NCBI GenBank assembly: GCA_001683735.1
Contig: LUGG01000011.1
Location: 620,001-684,000, forward strand
Direction of reading: 5' to 3'
Length of the DNA stretch: 64,000 nt
Source of the DNA: Grifola frondosa
Lineage: Eukaryota > Basidiomycota > Agaricomycetes > Polyporales > Grifolaceae
This document shows, piece by piece, positions 32,837 to 46,000 of the stretch (positions are counted from its first letter, which is position 1; each line of letters begins with the position of its first letter). The notes below the pieces were generated by a model that was given only the letters and a program-made list of their open reading frames with translations, ran no database searches and had not been told where the DNA came from. A program made the translations under genes and the position numbers.

Positions 32837-35623
32837 TTATAAAGCACTGAGCGCATTAACAATTTTGCAGATCACAGACTTCGCGGTTCGTTCACGGTCC
32901 AATACGGTGTGATCCACAATATCCTTATTCCGTTCCAACACTAGACGCACCGTCTCAAAAAAGGTGTGAGTGTTCAGTTTACTTTTCGTAACATAATCGG
33001 TCACATAAGCAACTATGGCCTTTACCTGTGTACCTGATAATAGACAAGTAACATCGGTGTTGCATCGGAGCATGTAAGATAGCACCGGGTTGTAAGTATT
33101 GATCCACTCTTCATTTTTTTTGAATCGAATCGCACCACTACTCACATCAACTACAGTTTCCGGTCTCGTCTCACGTGGAAAGCGAGCCCGACAATACAGT
33201 TTATTTCCTCGCATACACCCTTTTCTGTGTGAGGGATCGTGCCTGTTTGACACGTACACAACTTCATCTGTTTCACGACAAAACTGAGCAAACCACCCCC
33301 TCAAGCCTGACTCCGTCCTGTCCGCGGGCGGAGCAGCCGGTAGAACACTTGCCGGGTCTGACAATGTCCATTCTCGAGCCAACTGGGAGGATGTACTAAT
33401 CATGTAATCACCGGTATGACAGGACTCCAACCACTCCAAAAGACGCGCGCGAAAGTGCACATCATCCACCACACGATCGTGCATCTCTTGGGGGCTTAAA
33501 CAACTCTGAATCCACAGGAGCAAATGAAGGTGCAAGGTAAGTCGACCTTGTTCCTCTACCGTACCATAATAAGCGTCGGTGACACCAAACAAACCTCTCG
33601 AGCCGGTGTTCGCTTTTAAGATATGCTTCAAGAATGTTTCCACCATGAAGTGAAAAAATCGCGCGCACGCGACTGGATTTCTAGCGATTGCCCGCAAACA
33701 GTCCCATTGATTTGGCATTTCCGGCCGTCGCTGCAACAAATCAATCCGTTTGCCGCAATAGTACAAACAAATCGGATGCTTGAAATCAACTGGGGCGAAC
33801 ATAATAAAAAACATCGGTACACCACGGGAAATTATAAGCAATTTGATTTCGTTCCGTTGATACTTCTTATTGGTAGACGAGCCATGTACGTGGCCCGCAA
33901 CATGATCAACAATAGAGATTAGCTCAAAACATGACTTTTCCGCAGCAGTTGTCGCCCGCAAATATTCACCTTGTTGACCTCGAGTAATCAAAGCATCCAA
34001 CGCACCTTGATCAATATCATACAACTTGTCCACTACAGAGCTAAAATTTTTTTGCGAAGTGAGTAAATAACCTCCCGTACAACTTGCCCTGATTTGTTCG
34101 TGATTGTATGCAATAAACAAGAAAGTGCAATCAGTTTGGAACCGACGATCTGCGTACATCAATAGATGCCGGATGTGTGCAACCCGACCTATCCTGGTTT
34201 CGATCAAAGGATTTTCAAACCCACCCATCCTGTACGGAAACAACCACGGAAACATACTCGTGTACAATTTTGGGTTATGGAATATGGATTCAGGCTCTGA
34301 ACTATGGCCTATGCCCATCGCGGTGCCGCCCCGCTCCAGGTGCTGTAACGCGGCCACCTTTTTCTCTTCGTACGTCATATTCGTGAACTCCGCGCCGGTC
34401 AAACCGTGCACCGTAAATGCACATGGACCTAATTCCACTCCACGTTCCTCGTCCAGCTCATTCACTGCCAAAGCCTCTGCGGGAGCGGTACCATCAGTAC
34501 GTTTACACACCAACGCAACCGGCGGCATGTCTGACGAATAACCCTCCAAATTAGCCAACGATATGAAAATGTCATGATAGTCCGAATGATTCCGTTGCAA
34601 CCACCGTAACGCATCATAAACTACGTGCTGTCTTACCAGAAATGGTGTGCATTTGAAATCCGCAGTTGTCGGAAGAGAACATCCTAAGAAAATAACTGCC
34701 ATACACTCGTCCATTTCCGCCCGGCACGGTGGCAATACAGACACCACCTTCGCGGTGGGCTGCGAAAAAACCACCGCATTTGCACACAACTTCCGTTGTC
34801 CCTTCGTCACTTGCGTGACGAAATAATTGTGCCATACTCTCGTAACCAGCAACTGTTCCATGAAGTTGAGCTGTGCTAGTTCATGTGGAACGTCCCCAAT
34901 CCATAACCCGTTCGCAAGCGCCTCTTTAGGCAATCGCTGATGACACAAAGCAGCCGCACATGTCGTACAGACATCAATCATTGCTACACCTCCCTGCACC
35001 CTCCTCGCCGGTCCATACAACACCGGTAATCCTGACGGCGGTTCACCTTCACTGACGTCTGTTTTGGTGACATCCATTCGGCACAAGACAGAGAGGTCAA
35101 AATCCGTCTCAGGAAACGTGCCGATGTGATCTACAACAACCAGACATCCGCACACCGCACAAGCACACTCCGCAACCTTCGTCGCCGTAGTGGCTGTGCA
35201 CCACGATTCCACAAACTGCGCATATTCACTCACCAATGTAGCACACGGAGGGAAATCGTTTATGCCCGACCCATCACCACCTATCACAGTCGGCGCAGCC
35301 ACCTGTTCAAACACACTATATGCTATAAGACAATGTGTGTCGCATGCATGGTTCGCCAACAACAGCTCAATTGATGCCCGGTCTCTGCCACAACGAGAAA
35401 CACTGAGGTTGTGAAACGAACACAAATCCACTAAATGCTTACGAGATAGATTGTGGCAAATCACGCCAATCGGTACCGGAAAACATACATGATCCATACT
35501 CGCCAACCGGCGTTGAGCATTCGCTCGAGACAACGTCTCAATATAATGGCAGATTCGACTGCAATCAATGGCATGACAGCCTGCTGCTCGAGCGTAATCT
35601 ACCATGTCCACCCCGCGGAACAT
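32837..35623 (-). pseudogene. Helitron Rep segment (HUH, two tyrosines)
   Basis: 928 codons from the ATG at 35623 to an in-frame TAA. The Helitron-like N domain includes SMFPWLFPYRMGGFENP and YNHEQIRAS. The HUH motif is GRLTLHLHLLLW, with His698 and His700. The two catalytic tyrosines are in AYVTDYVTK, Y873 and Y877. The frame continues unchanged past the TAA into ETGGPSVAAHLLGHPDHYT, which is the conserved linker of Helitron Rep-helicases, so the stop is a nonsense change in one long frame. The sequence codes for strand nicking and transfer at element ends in intact relatives. Confidence 0.85.
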
Positions 35624-36034
35624 ATCTTCTCCTATATCAAATGTGGGCTGTAATGTAAAATTAGTGACATCGCCCGCGATCTACACTCAGCAATATCTCA
35701 CCATAGTAATGCGGAGTGTTAACCCAAGTCTGCTGCAAGTTGATAACCCGTCCGGTGTTGCTCACAGGTCTCTCGCTCAAACCTGAAACCCCTCCCCGTT
35801 CTCATGCTGAATGCTCATGCCCCTGTAATTGCATCACCAAACAAAGTGCAGCCCCTGCCAATGACAGGGGTGAGTGTTGTATGTGACATCATAACACGCA
35901 CGCTTACACGGAGGCTAAACATCACATTGTGACATAGACGAGCCAATGACAGCAGACCGTCCAGTAACACTCACGTGATACCCTTTGGCATTCCCGAGAT
36001 GATAGTCCGATCCCTCTTGGGTATCGGAACCAGA
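35624..36034. other. Region upstream of Helitron gene
   Basis: No gene. A short hairpin lies at 35852-35870 (CCCCTG, 7-nt loop, CAGGGG). The upstream part of the Helitron gene and possibly its 5' end should lie here, but no diagnostic terminus could be recognised. Confidence 0.4.
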
Positions 36035-36114
36035 CATTCTTCCCCTCTCTGTGCTGGTGTTTTTCGATGTCCGATTGGGGGTCCGAAGGGAGAGAACGGC
36101 TGGTTCCGAGACTA
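36035..36114 (-). repeat. Hairpin unit 5
   Basis: Imperfect arms (ATTCTTCCCCT at the left, AGGGAGAGAAC at the right) enclose a loop with GGTGTTTTTCGATGTCCGAT, the reverse of the conserved box. The unit ends GGCTGGTTCCGAGACTA directly against the inverted repeat at 36115. Relative to the adjacent repeat it is flipped compared with units 1, 2, 4 and 6. Confidence 0.65.
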
Positions 36115-36724
36115 TCTGGTGACTTTCGTATAGAGGGGGGGGTATACCCCATTTTTGGAATGTGACGCCTGTGACTGACATGTTACCTCACGCATCCGAA
36201 ACGGTCTTGCGCGATTTGCGTTCGGTCTCTACCTTGCTCGACTTTGAGTTGTGTGCGCTGCAGCTACCTCCGCAATGTCATATTCTTTTTGTGCTGTCAT
36301 AATGATACTAGCATCTGCCCCACAAGAGCTATGTCCGCCTCAACATCTACTCAGTGAGACCGGCCAAGCTTATCTCCTGCTGCAAACTCGGCGCCGACAG
36401 ATTCCCACAGCCAACAGGACATCAAGAACGCTGCGACACTTCAGACGGTGCAAGAAAGTGTCAAAGTCACACAAGTACAAGTCTAGCGAGGTGCTGCTGG
36501 TCCGTGTGATCCTCATTGAGCTCTTCATCAGTGGAGGTTTCTTGATTTGCAGGCCGGGTCATTGAGCACGTCGTCGTCGGGTATGTTGCCGCAGTTGAGG
36601 GAGGAAAGTAAGTTTAAAATCCAACATTGTGTGCAGAGATTTTAGTTGTTAAATACAAGTGAGGAGACGACGCGACGCGTGACAAATTTGGGGTATCCCC
36701 CCCCTCTATACGAAAGTCACCAGA
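36115..36724. mobile_element. Second short relative of the RecQ/DUF6589 element
   Basis: 610 bp with inverted ends: TCTGGTGACTTTCGTATAGA plus a G run at the left, and the reverse complement at 36688-36724. The subterminal GGGGTATACCCC-like palindromes differ from the larger element (GAGGGG instead of GCGGGG), so this is a separate subfamily. No coding capacity is seen. Confidence 0.65.
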
Positions 36725-36805
36725 CGTTCTACCCGGGTCAGTGCTTGTGTTTTTCGCTCTCCGATTGGGGGTCCGACCGGGTAGAACGGCTGGTTCCGAG
36801 ACTAC
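36725..36805 (-). repeat. Hairpin unit 6
   Basis: Perfect 12-bp arms GTTCTACCCGGT-type (36726-36738 and 36776-36787) enclose a loop with TGTGTTTTTCGCTCTCCGAT. The unit ends GGCTGGTTCCGAGACTA. A fourth arm sequence occurs with the same conserved boxes; the loop variant matches unit 3 (GAGAGC rather than ACATC). Confidence 0.75.
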
Positions 36806-37083
36806 CCGGGCGCCGGGTGTGACCTGTGACAGCTTCTTCCACTCCGTGGCGCGGTGTAACCGCACCGGGTCCGCCGGCGTGACAGTCAATACCTGCATGT
36901 GGCGGCGATGGATGTCGGAAAATAGGCACGTCGTGCGATGAAAGAATATCATGAAAATGTTCTGAATAACGACCAAGCTACATGCTTCTGATTTCCGAGA
37001 ATTTGCGCTTTACTAGGTTATTTACCTACGTGCGCAAGGTATACATTAGCTGCAACAGCAACCTCCAGTAACAATACTGGATG

Positions 37084-38281
37084 TCACTTCGTCCGTCCAC
37101 CTCCAGGCAATGACATCGCAGGAACAGTAGAATCTCGACTCTGGGCCACATCGTCATATGCAGGCGGCAGCCTGCCAGACGGTGTGCGGTTCAGGAATGC
37201 AGGGCCCGCATCCTGATGTCGAGGGGCCTCACTCGGCGGGGCGCTACCACTGCTAGACGGCACTACGGAGCCTCCCGCGTTCGATGACGACGGCGACGTA
37301 AAGACACTGCCTTTTACGACTGATGTGTTTGTTAGTTTCTTCAAGAGAATGTCAGCGACAGATACACCATGACATGTAGTCAGAGTGATATAAGACTTAC
37401 CTATCATGATATCGGGGTATGGTGTGATCATCGCAGAGTTGAAGTTGTCCACATTATTCACGGCATGGTAATCCTCTCCTAGGTCAACAATGTTGTCCTT
37501 GCGTTGCCGACTTCGCCACCACAGAAGTCCCGCACCCAGAAGGACAGCAACAAATCCTGCGACGCCTCCGACAGTCCCGCCTATGATCGCGCCAATGTTC
37601 TTTGAACCACCCTGAGATGTCGCAGATGTGGTCGATGTAGTCAATGATGTGCTTGATGATGTCGACGATCCTGAAGTGGTAGACGTATAGTTCGCGTTCT
37701 GTTGTGGACAGTGCGAGAAAGTGTTGTTGTTATTGTCGAGCTGTTCTCTCTGTGCAAGACCCCTCGAATCCATACTGAGCAGCTGGCATTTGAGAGTGCT
37801 TCGGAAACATATATCCCCCAAACTTACTATGACCTGAACGAAGGATCCTCAGCCTGAAGCTCCATCATTAACATATACCAACTCACCATGACCCATCTGC
37901 GTTAAAGTAATCATAGAGGAAATCGGGCAGTGGGATATTGGAGCTGCATACTGCAGTTTGAACATTGACCGGGAGTCTACAAAACGATCAACTGTAGTTC
38001 AATAAGAGAATGAAGTGCTCTCACGTTTGGTTTAAAACCGGCGAGCAAGGAGAAGTGGATCCGAGATACCAAGCGTATTGACCGCTGGCTAGAAAGAAAC
38101 CGTGTCACACAATTGAAGTCTTGGTACAAGACTGCACACGAACGAGCGTTAGATGCTTCCCACTCGTATTCTACACCGAGTTTACAGCTGACACGTAAGA
38201 AATCATCTTGTCAGCATGGCATCCGTGACGCGGGAGAAAATAATCTGAATCGAATACGCACTTCAGGCAAAGCATAGCTAG
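37084..38281 (-). pseudogene. Host membrane-protein gene, 3' part (interrupted by MULE dimer)
   Basis: Minus-strand 3' half of a gene whose 5' half is at 54623-55098. Recognisable pieces in order are LALAMLCLKC at 38281-38258 (the first residues come from the target duplication), SGQYAWYLGSTSPCSPVLN (about 38090-38030), LPVNVQTAVCSSNIPLPDFL and YDYFNADGSW (37980-37890), a Ser/Thr-rich stalk after NNNNTFSHC, a single membrane segment (IGAIIGGTVGGVAGFVAVLL), and a cytosolic tail ending at 37084. This is a common Agaricomycete type-I membrane protein family of unknown role, possibly a surface sensor. Exact exons between 38257 and 38090 were not resolved. Confidence 0.7.
38273..38281. repeat. Left 9-bp target-site duplication of the MULE dimer
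   Basis: CATAGCTAG immediately outside the left inverted repeat, matched exactly at 54623-54631. Nine bases is the usual duplication length for Mutator-like elements. Confidence 0.85.
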
Positions 38282-38346
38282 GGGCATGGGAAAATTGACG
38301 CCGCAGTGCCGCCGCTGCCGCCATACTGCCGCAACGTTGCCGCCAC
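38282..38346 (+). repeat. Left terminal inverted repeat, copy 1
   Basis: Built from GCCGC-rich units; the reverse complement is found at 46375-46441. The same sequence starts copy 2 at 46452. Confidence 0.8.
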
Positions 38347-39280
38347 ACTGCCGCAACCTGCAAATCCTGCACTCCGCGTTGTACTATCATCCAATATGTT
38401 TGAAATATATTTTTGCATGAAGTCCGCTAGCTACATAACTCATTTGCTGTAATTTTGAGTGAAATTATACACCACAATTTAGCAGAGAACTCTGCCCGGG
38501 TTGGCCTTATTCACGGCAACACCCTCGAGCACTGCAAGTCCGAAATTCTAACTAAAGTAATCTTGTGTCCTTCTCACGCCGTTATTGACTGCTGCCCGTC
38601 ACAGCTTTGCGTCCGTTCACTCCAGTATTCTCCCCCGGTACCCAGCATCGGTCATGTTGCGGGCGATGGCCTGGCTTAAGCCGACCGTTATACGCCATGA
38701 CAAGCTGTTGCACCCTATCATGCTGTAGTAAATCTTTGCGCTGTCCGTCCGCCATCCTTTCGACGCAACCGTATCCCGCCTTCCCTGCGTCCGTCCGTGT
38801 ACTTTTTGTGAGGTGTGCTTATGCTAGTATATACAGACACCGAAGTTCCAGACAACGTCATCTACCGGACGACGAAATAGTGTTGAGGTGATCAACATCA
38901 TTAATGACGCCGCCGCCGCCAAGCTACCGCGTCGTCCGCGCAGTGCTGAAGAGTCGTCCTCTTTACCAGCGGATGAGACACAGACCATGGCGAGCATACT
39001 AGAGGCAGTAGGAGTATGGGGTCATCAGTGGTGGCATGTTATGAGGAAAGTGTCCTAGTCGCATTTGTTGTTTGATCGTTCCAACACTCATAATTTCTTT
39101 TATTATTTTATGATGCAGAGGTATTGCCAGGGACCTGCCCAGACAGAATACGAGCACAAAGTCCCCCGCCCCCACCAAGAGCCTGCCAAGTCATAATATT
39201 GATGTTTCGATACATGAACATCTGGCCGCTCGCCGGCTACTAGCAAGTGAAGAGTACACTCGCGGCACCTGCTTCGTGAG

Positions 39281-42200
39281 TTAAGAAGCGTTGGCTTTTG
39301 GCTTCTTGCGTGGTCTTGGCCGTACTGGCACCGCAGCAGGTCGCTTTTCTGGGATATGGGGCTTGACTTCTGTGTCGCTGTATTCGGGACCAGGCTATTT
39401 ATTCCTAGTTAGAAATTGTGCCATGTAGTTCCCAATTTGAACTTACTTGTAGCTCCGAATCACTACCTTCATATGGCTGATAGCTCCATTGAGAAGGAAG
39501 ATTAACGTAGGGATTCCAACGGTTTTGATGAGTGCCCTTGTCCAGTCCCCACTGCTGATTTCCTGCTCTCCCGGTTTCCACAGAATCCGTGAACATTCTC
39601 TCTTCCAGCAGCGAGAGACACTCCTTGTCAACATCAACAACTGTGAAGGGAACTGCACGAGCTGTGTACTGGTGCTGCCACGCAGCGCGGAGGAGGTATT
39701 TGGTTTGTTCTTCCTTTGATCTAGATGATGGGAACTCCGCAAGATGTTCAAACTCTTCACGTCGACGTGCGAGGATGATCAAGGTGAATGCATGAGCTAA
39801 CGGGAACCGCGCGAACCAAAGGTCCCTTGTGCATGCTGCGTTCGGCACTCTTCTGGAAAACCAATTGGCGATGCATGCTTGGTCCACCACGGGTAAGTCT
39901 CCAGAGAATAGCACCACACCGTTCTTTTCTGACTCGCGAGGATCGGACAGGTTCCATATATACTCAAGCACGGGAATTCCTTCGAAGCGCATGTGTACTT
40001 CAGCATCATCAAGGACACCCGGAGTCTTGAACAGCTCAGCGAGGAGGCCAATATGTGGAGTCAATGTCTGGTCTATCTCTTTTGTGAATGGATATGAATC
40101 GAAGCCAACCAGCATATCTTCATCGTCTGCAAGCTCCGAAGGATGGACCCACTGCCCAAGCTGGATTAATTGTGAGTTTGGTGCTTGTATAATTATGGAA
40201 CCAGATGTTACTCACCCTAATTTGTCGACGAGCTACATAATCATTCCACAACTCATCGACAATATCACTCTCGAAAATGAATTTAGCTGGATCTGGCGGA
40301 TTAATGGCATACTTGTTATGATGCCACCAAACAACACGCCAACGCCGCTGCGACTGCCGGCCATCAAGCTTGATTAGGTGCACTGGATACCAAAACTTGC
40401 CATGACGTGCGAGAGCACCTTTTCCAGGACTGTATCATCAACACGTGAGCTTATATATCTTGTCGTGAATACCAACCCATTCTCACAATAGTCGTTCTCG
40501 CAGCGGTGGTTGCCTTTTGTGTCCTGTGTGGCGTGTATTCCTACGTGCTTGACTAATACAGTTTCATCCAAATGTAATGATGAGGCGTAGCATGGCAAAT
40601 TAATATTTATCAACACTCACGGTACATTTTCAAGCAAGTGAGACGGCAACATTGCTTTTAAGTCACATGCATGACATTCAAATTGAATATTCTTGCCGAG
40701 TTTTCCTCGAAATCCACCTCTCTGACAGGCGACATGAGACCACTCCTTGCAGGAGTCACATTGGATGAGACCTTGATCATCTGCAAGTTGAAGGCCGTTG
40801 GCACCTTGTACCCCACACTGACAATTGAATGCAAACTCGGAGTTGTCAGAGTCGGATGAAGCCACCTCGCACGAGAAAGGAACTGGGCCCAAGTCATCTA
40901 CGGGTTCAGAATGAATCTGGTTTGTATCCGCCGGTGGCTGTGATGATTGTACAGTTTTTACGGGACTTCAATCATTTATAAAATGTTAAAGCATGATGGG
41001 AAATATAATTTAACTGACTTACAACGAAGTGAATTGAGTCTTCGTGTCATCCTCATTATCACTGCCTATAATCGGCCGATGCTTGGAATGTCGCACTCCA
41101 CCGACTGGTTGAGTTTGCACTTGTGATGGCTGTGTCGCCGTCACACATTGCTCATCGGTGACCATCTGTATAACTAGGTAGGATAGAAAAATCATCGATA
41201 AGTCTCTTGCATATATAGATTGTAGATAAGTACTCACGTTCATAGTCCGCACGTTTGTCGTTGTAAGGATTTTGCATCCAAAAGCGGTCTTCATGTTGTA
41301 AACATTGTATCCCAGGTTTGACTAGCTCAGCAACCGGGATCTGACCATGATCAAGTGTGGATAGTTTGAGATCATAAAGTTGCATAGCAGTGTCGGCCTG
41401 ATGCTGAAAAAAGGATGTTTGGGCTACAGTTCCTCCACGCAGGTGATATACGACAGCATGTGTATAGAAGCCCTCTGGGGGAGGTGCAATCACAGAGCCA
41501 ACCAGGTGAGACTTGATCGATGCGCCTTTGAGCCGACGAGTATATCCTCCATACTGCATGCTATCATAGTCAAATATACCTGCATGCTTGGCATCCGTAA
41601 ATCGGGCGATGAAATGACTTGCGACATGGCTGTGAAAAACACGTCCCACGATGTCATAGATCAGGCCAGAAGACTTGGCCGCTTCTTGAGACAAAGGACG
41701 AAGATGATGTGGAAAATTCCATTGGAAGGCTGACGAGGTAGATTCGGGGACTTCAAGCACAAGCATCACGGGAAGCGAGACACACAATTTGAGCTCCTTT
41801 GCTGAGCCTTCGCAGACATTCTCCCCTTCGATTGTCTGCCAACATGGAGTGTCGTGAGGTACTTGGTGCATGTCCACAAGACTGCGAAACCATTTGGATA
41901 TATCGCCACCGTGTAACTGAGCATCAGCCGGAACTTGAAAGTAGAAATGCTGTTCAGCGACACGAGTAACTTGCCAATGATAATGTATGTGTGAGGAGAC
42001 AGGATCGGCAATGTCAGTCCGTGAGATTCTTGTGGAGCAAGAGCGGAATCGAATATAATACGACTGGAAGTATGCTTGGGCACGATTGCTTAGCCCGTCA
42101 CTTTGGTAAGATGCCAGTGTTGTGAGCCACACCTGTCACGAATAGAGCAAAGTAAAATAAGCACCATAATAAATGTGCTCCTTTGAATAATAACATACAA

Positions 42201-45200
42201 AAACCGATTCAAAGCTTTCACATGATCGAATCAAGTGATGAGTTTTGAGAAGCCTACGAAACTGGTCACGCTGTACACGGAGCCAACCAGAATCATAATC
42301 TTTGCTGTTCGAGTGAGCCAAGATATGTCGCTTGTCAAGAGTGTCATAGAGCTGCCAGAGGAGCATTTCTCGATTGACATCGGTGAACCTTGAGCTGAAA
42401 CCAATGTAGTCACATGAAACAGTCTGGAAGAGAAGTTCAAGGGAGATGTCGAGCCAACAAGAGTTCTGATCCCATGGGAAACTCGGAGGACCAAGAGTAC
42501 TAGATTCGGCATTCGAAGATGCTCGAGCAACTGGACGCTTGGATCCTTGTGCCTTCTTGCTCCTTAATAATTGGCGAGACGTGTCCGGTGGACGTCCGTC
42601 ATTCTTCACTTGATGGCGTTGATGTCCTGGAGCACGCGACTTTTTTGTACGCCCAATTTTCTTGGCAGTTAGTTTCCATGGCTCTGCTGCCCCATAACGA
42701 ATGCGAATTCCAGCTGGTTAGATCATTAGTAAATAATATGATGACATGAGGAACAACTTACCTCGACTGCCAGCCAATAGTCGATGATAATATTCGACGA
42801 ACGAGTACAATGCCTGAACACCGGACATAAAGCTGTGATCCTTGCCCACTCCCACGTACAACGTCCAATGCATAGCTTCCTCGGCATTCGTTGTCTCCGG
42901 AATGGAGTCCCAAATCTCCGGTTCCATTTTGCGCTGTGAATCAAATAGCATGGATGCATGAGCATCACGCAGCCACCAGCTTAGCCAGGGTTTCACTTTC
43001 GGAAATGCTGCGAGAAGCGTATTGGCACATTCCTTGAATGTGTCGATATCTGGGGCATTTAGCAATGCTTCAGCATGACGTTGAAATGCAGAGACGTCAC
43101 TTGGGGATACCACTCCACTAATAGACTTGACACGAGTGACTCCGGCACGGAAGTGCTGCCTGCACCCCTTAAGCAGTTTTGTTGCTGCTTCAGCAAGTTC
43201 ATCGTCGCTTCGAACATCATCTGAGCGGACTCGCCAGAATCGTGTGAATGCAGCAATGAATCCGCCGCGTTCAGCCTCGCTGAAGTCCATAACCTGAGAC
43301 CAAAATCAGCACACATATATGTACCGCAAAAATGAACTCACGTCGCTGAACATTGTATCGGACACCTCAAGGCCACGATTGCTCGCTTCCTTGGCAATGC
43401 TCTCAAAAAGAGCGTAGAAATGGTGCTCGAAGTGCAGCGCTGATGCGCCATTGGAATATGTGAATAAGACCCGGAATCCAGCGGTTCAAAGAGGGAGCAT
43501 AGCAGGAGGTGACAATGAGAAGAGAATTGCGCTCAAGCCAGAAGCCGTGCGCAGCGTCGGAGACAAGACCATTCACGGCACCGTCTAAGAGCGATTCCTT
43601 GACCATTTGTGATGCCATTAGTGAGGTTTGCATGGAGATCACGATGACGGCAGAAAGACAGGAATGGACGACAAAACCTGGGTGTTCCAGACAGAAACTG
43701 GCGAATTCTGCCAGGAAGTGATCACCTCCCTGAGACTCGCCCTTTTTCACTTTTTGACGCTCCTTTTTGACGCGATCCTTGTTGAGAAGCACGCTTGATA
43801 TATCGGCCACCGAGCATCCCGGACCGTGCAGCGTGGGACACCACAACCGAGAGGTCCAACTTTGGGATTCTCTTCGACAATGGCCGTAAACTGAGCATGC
43901 TCGTCCGATGTAAGGTGAAGGATGTGTGTGGGCCGAGGATGCTCATGGACCCCGATGTGCTGGAAAAAAACCCCAGTTGCAAACTTCCATAGAATCATGA
44001 CACGGCCGCACAATGTGCGCTTGAGCGTAGCACCACATTTACAACGATGCTCTAGCTGCTGCATAATGCCGGAGAGCCTAGTCTGTGGGCGAATAATGAT
44101 TTCGCAGCCAGGTTCATCGCACTGGATTATGCCCAAACATCGACGCTGCGATTTGCGACCCTTTTCCCTGTCTCTGCACCCTCCCACCCGCTACATCTCC
44201 CAGAGTTCGAACAAGGCCAATTTACTGCAAGGTGATCAGTTGCTTCAAATTCGTCCAGTGTGAACAACCGTCGGATATCACCGTCAGGCCACCGGTCCCA
44301 TGTTAACGGAGTTGGATCATCAGCATCCGGGCTTGTGTTTTTTTGGGAAACATCTGGGTGGGTACCTCTCGTATTGTACGTGCAACCTGTGGCGCTTTTG
44401 CAACAGCCGACCGGGCTGCATCTTGTGGACCTAGTTCATGCACGACCACAGCGCCGTGTGCAACTTGCTGAGAGTGAACGCCAGTCGTGATTGCGGTCCT
44501 AATATCCTTTGATGCCTGTGGTGTGGGATGCGAGCGCAATGTTGGCTGGACTGCTGCCGTCTGAGTAGGTTTGGCCGCTAGATATGGGCCATTGGGCGGC
44601 ATCGTGGATATCGGCTGGCCCTCCGCTGCAAGTGTATGTCCGACGGCTAGAAGGGACCCATTCGGCAGTGGTATTGGAAGCTGCAGTGAGGGACGCCGCA
44701 GCTGCTGAGACTGATCACTGGTGGAGACTGTCGTCCCGACAATCTGAGATGTGATCTGCCGTGGTATGGTATGTGAGAGTGATGTCGCCAGGGTGTCCGC
44801 TGTCTGTGTATGTCGGACTGCTGGAAGGGGCCCGACGGGTGGTGTCAAGCATGGCGTTGGAAGCTGCTGCGAGGGTTGCCGCAGCTGCTGAGACTGATCA
44901 CCAATGGGGACCGCTGTCCCAATGCCCTGAGATATCATATTCCGCGGTATGGTATGCAAGAGCGATGTCGGCTGGACCTCCGCTGCCTGAGTGGGTCGCA
45001 CCAAGCATGGTGTTGGGCGCTGTTCCGAGGATGAGGACGGAGGCAGTGACGGAGGATGTGGTGGCTGTAGCAAGGAGGATACAGACTGTACAGGCAGTGG
45101 TGCATTGGCAAATGCAGGGTATGACATTGTTATAGGCACGGGCGGCGCAAATGTGCCCTGCATATGTGGCTGCGGGGGTGCAACCGTGAAGGCGAGCGTT

Positions 45201-45491
45201 CGACCTACGGCATAAGGGCGTGAGCATTACTTACAGCTACAAACTGTTATACGTACCAGCCGCATCATAAATAGGGACCAAATGGTGCCCTCCCCAGTAC
45301 GAGAATCCTTGCTCAGGTACTCCCCCTACGGTATGCGCTGCCTCTGGTGGGTTTGTGAAATAGTCGAGGATATGTCGCAAGAACCCCTGAAACCATCCGT
45401 GGTCAGTGTTAGCTTCAACAATGTGTGCCGAATACCACGCACTATCATTAAATTCCGGCACCCGGGATAGTAATTGTATGTTCGTAGACAA
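39281..45491 (-). pseudogene. MULE transposase / protease-like / PHD gene, copy 1 (frameshifted)
   Basis: Same gene as in copy 2, with exons 39281-39394, 39447-40160, 40216-40429, 40487-40552, 40621-40965, 41023-41173, 41238-42132, 42199-42713, 42762-43293, then the large transposase exon (43342 to about 45204) and a 5' exon to 45491. The large exon is split by an extra base near 43468, a multi-base change near 43830, and one-base losses near 44170 and 44347. Its 5' exon, in contrast, has two more bases than copy 2 and reads a smoother protein (VPEFNDSAWYSAHIVEANTD) but without an ATG in frame. Either the copy is inactive or some of these are sequence errors. Confidence 0.75.
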
Positions 45492-45837
45492 GCCTAGGGA
45501 AGATAATGAGTGACTGCAATTGTGTGGATATAAAAGAGTGACTGCTGGGCCAGCTTGTACGATGCAAAGTTGATGTAATGTTATTTTCGACAGTCCTAAT
45601 ACGAAAAATCAAGGATAATTATATTGAGCGTAGCAATTACAAAACGTAAGCTGCTCCTGGGACATATCATACATTAATTAGATTTATCTCGCAGAAAACG
45701 CTGGCGCACCTTTACGAGTGAGTGTTCCGTTGGGTTAAAATGCGATAGTTATTGCCGTTACAACTGGCGAGCTGTAAAATCAGGTCAGTGTCACAAAATA
45801 TGGCCAGAGAGAGGATGACATTACTTGGAGGCAAACA

Positions 45838-46000
45838 TGAGACACAACCACTGCCGCACAGCTGCCGCACAACTGCCGCACAACCACTCGCGACTACCGC
45901 CACACTACCGCACGACTGCGCACGACTACTCGCGACTACCGCCAACTGCCGCATGACTACTTGCAACTACCGCCACTGCCGCACGATCGACGCACGATCG
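45838..46000 (+). repeat. CTGCCGCAC subterminal repeats, copy 1
   Basis: Short tandem repeats of CTGCCGCACAA and ACTCGCGACTACCGCC types lie inside the right end of the element. They recur in copy 2 at 54019-54180, with small indels. They may be transposase-binding sites, as subterminal repeats are in other DNA transposons. Confidence 0.6.

Larger units (their letters stand above)
28879..35623 (-). mobile_element. Decayed Helitron, coding part
   Basis: One minus-strand coding unit contains a Helitron-like N domain, a Rep (HUH) endonuclease, a PIF1-type helicase and a ubiquitin-protease-like C terminus, in the standard Helitron order. It is interrupted by two in-frame stops (32837-32839 and about 30854-30856) and one frameshift (between about 30660 and 30740). 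I could not find a convincing 5' TC end or a 3' hairpin plus CTRR end, so the element limits are unknown and only the coding span is given. Confidence 0.85.

Noticed and set aside
34104..34541. Plus-strand frame of 145 codons inside the Helitron Rep region
   Set aside because: It is the antisense shadow of the Rep coding sequence.
35852..35870. Short hairpin considered as the Helitron 3' end
   Set aside because: It lies on the 5' side of the minus-strand gene and is not followed by CTRR, so it cannot be the 3' terminus.
38455..38891. Plus-strand frames conserved in both MULE copies
   Set aside because: Conservation only reflects the recent duplication; the frames overlap, lack good starts and show no domain.
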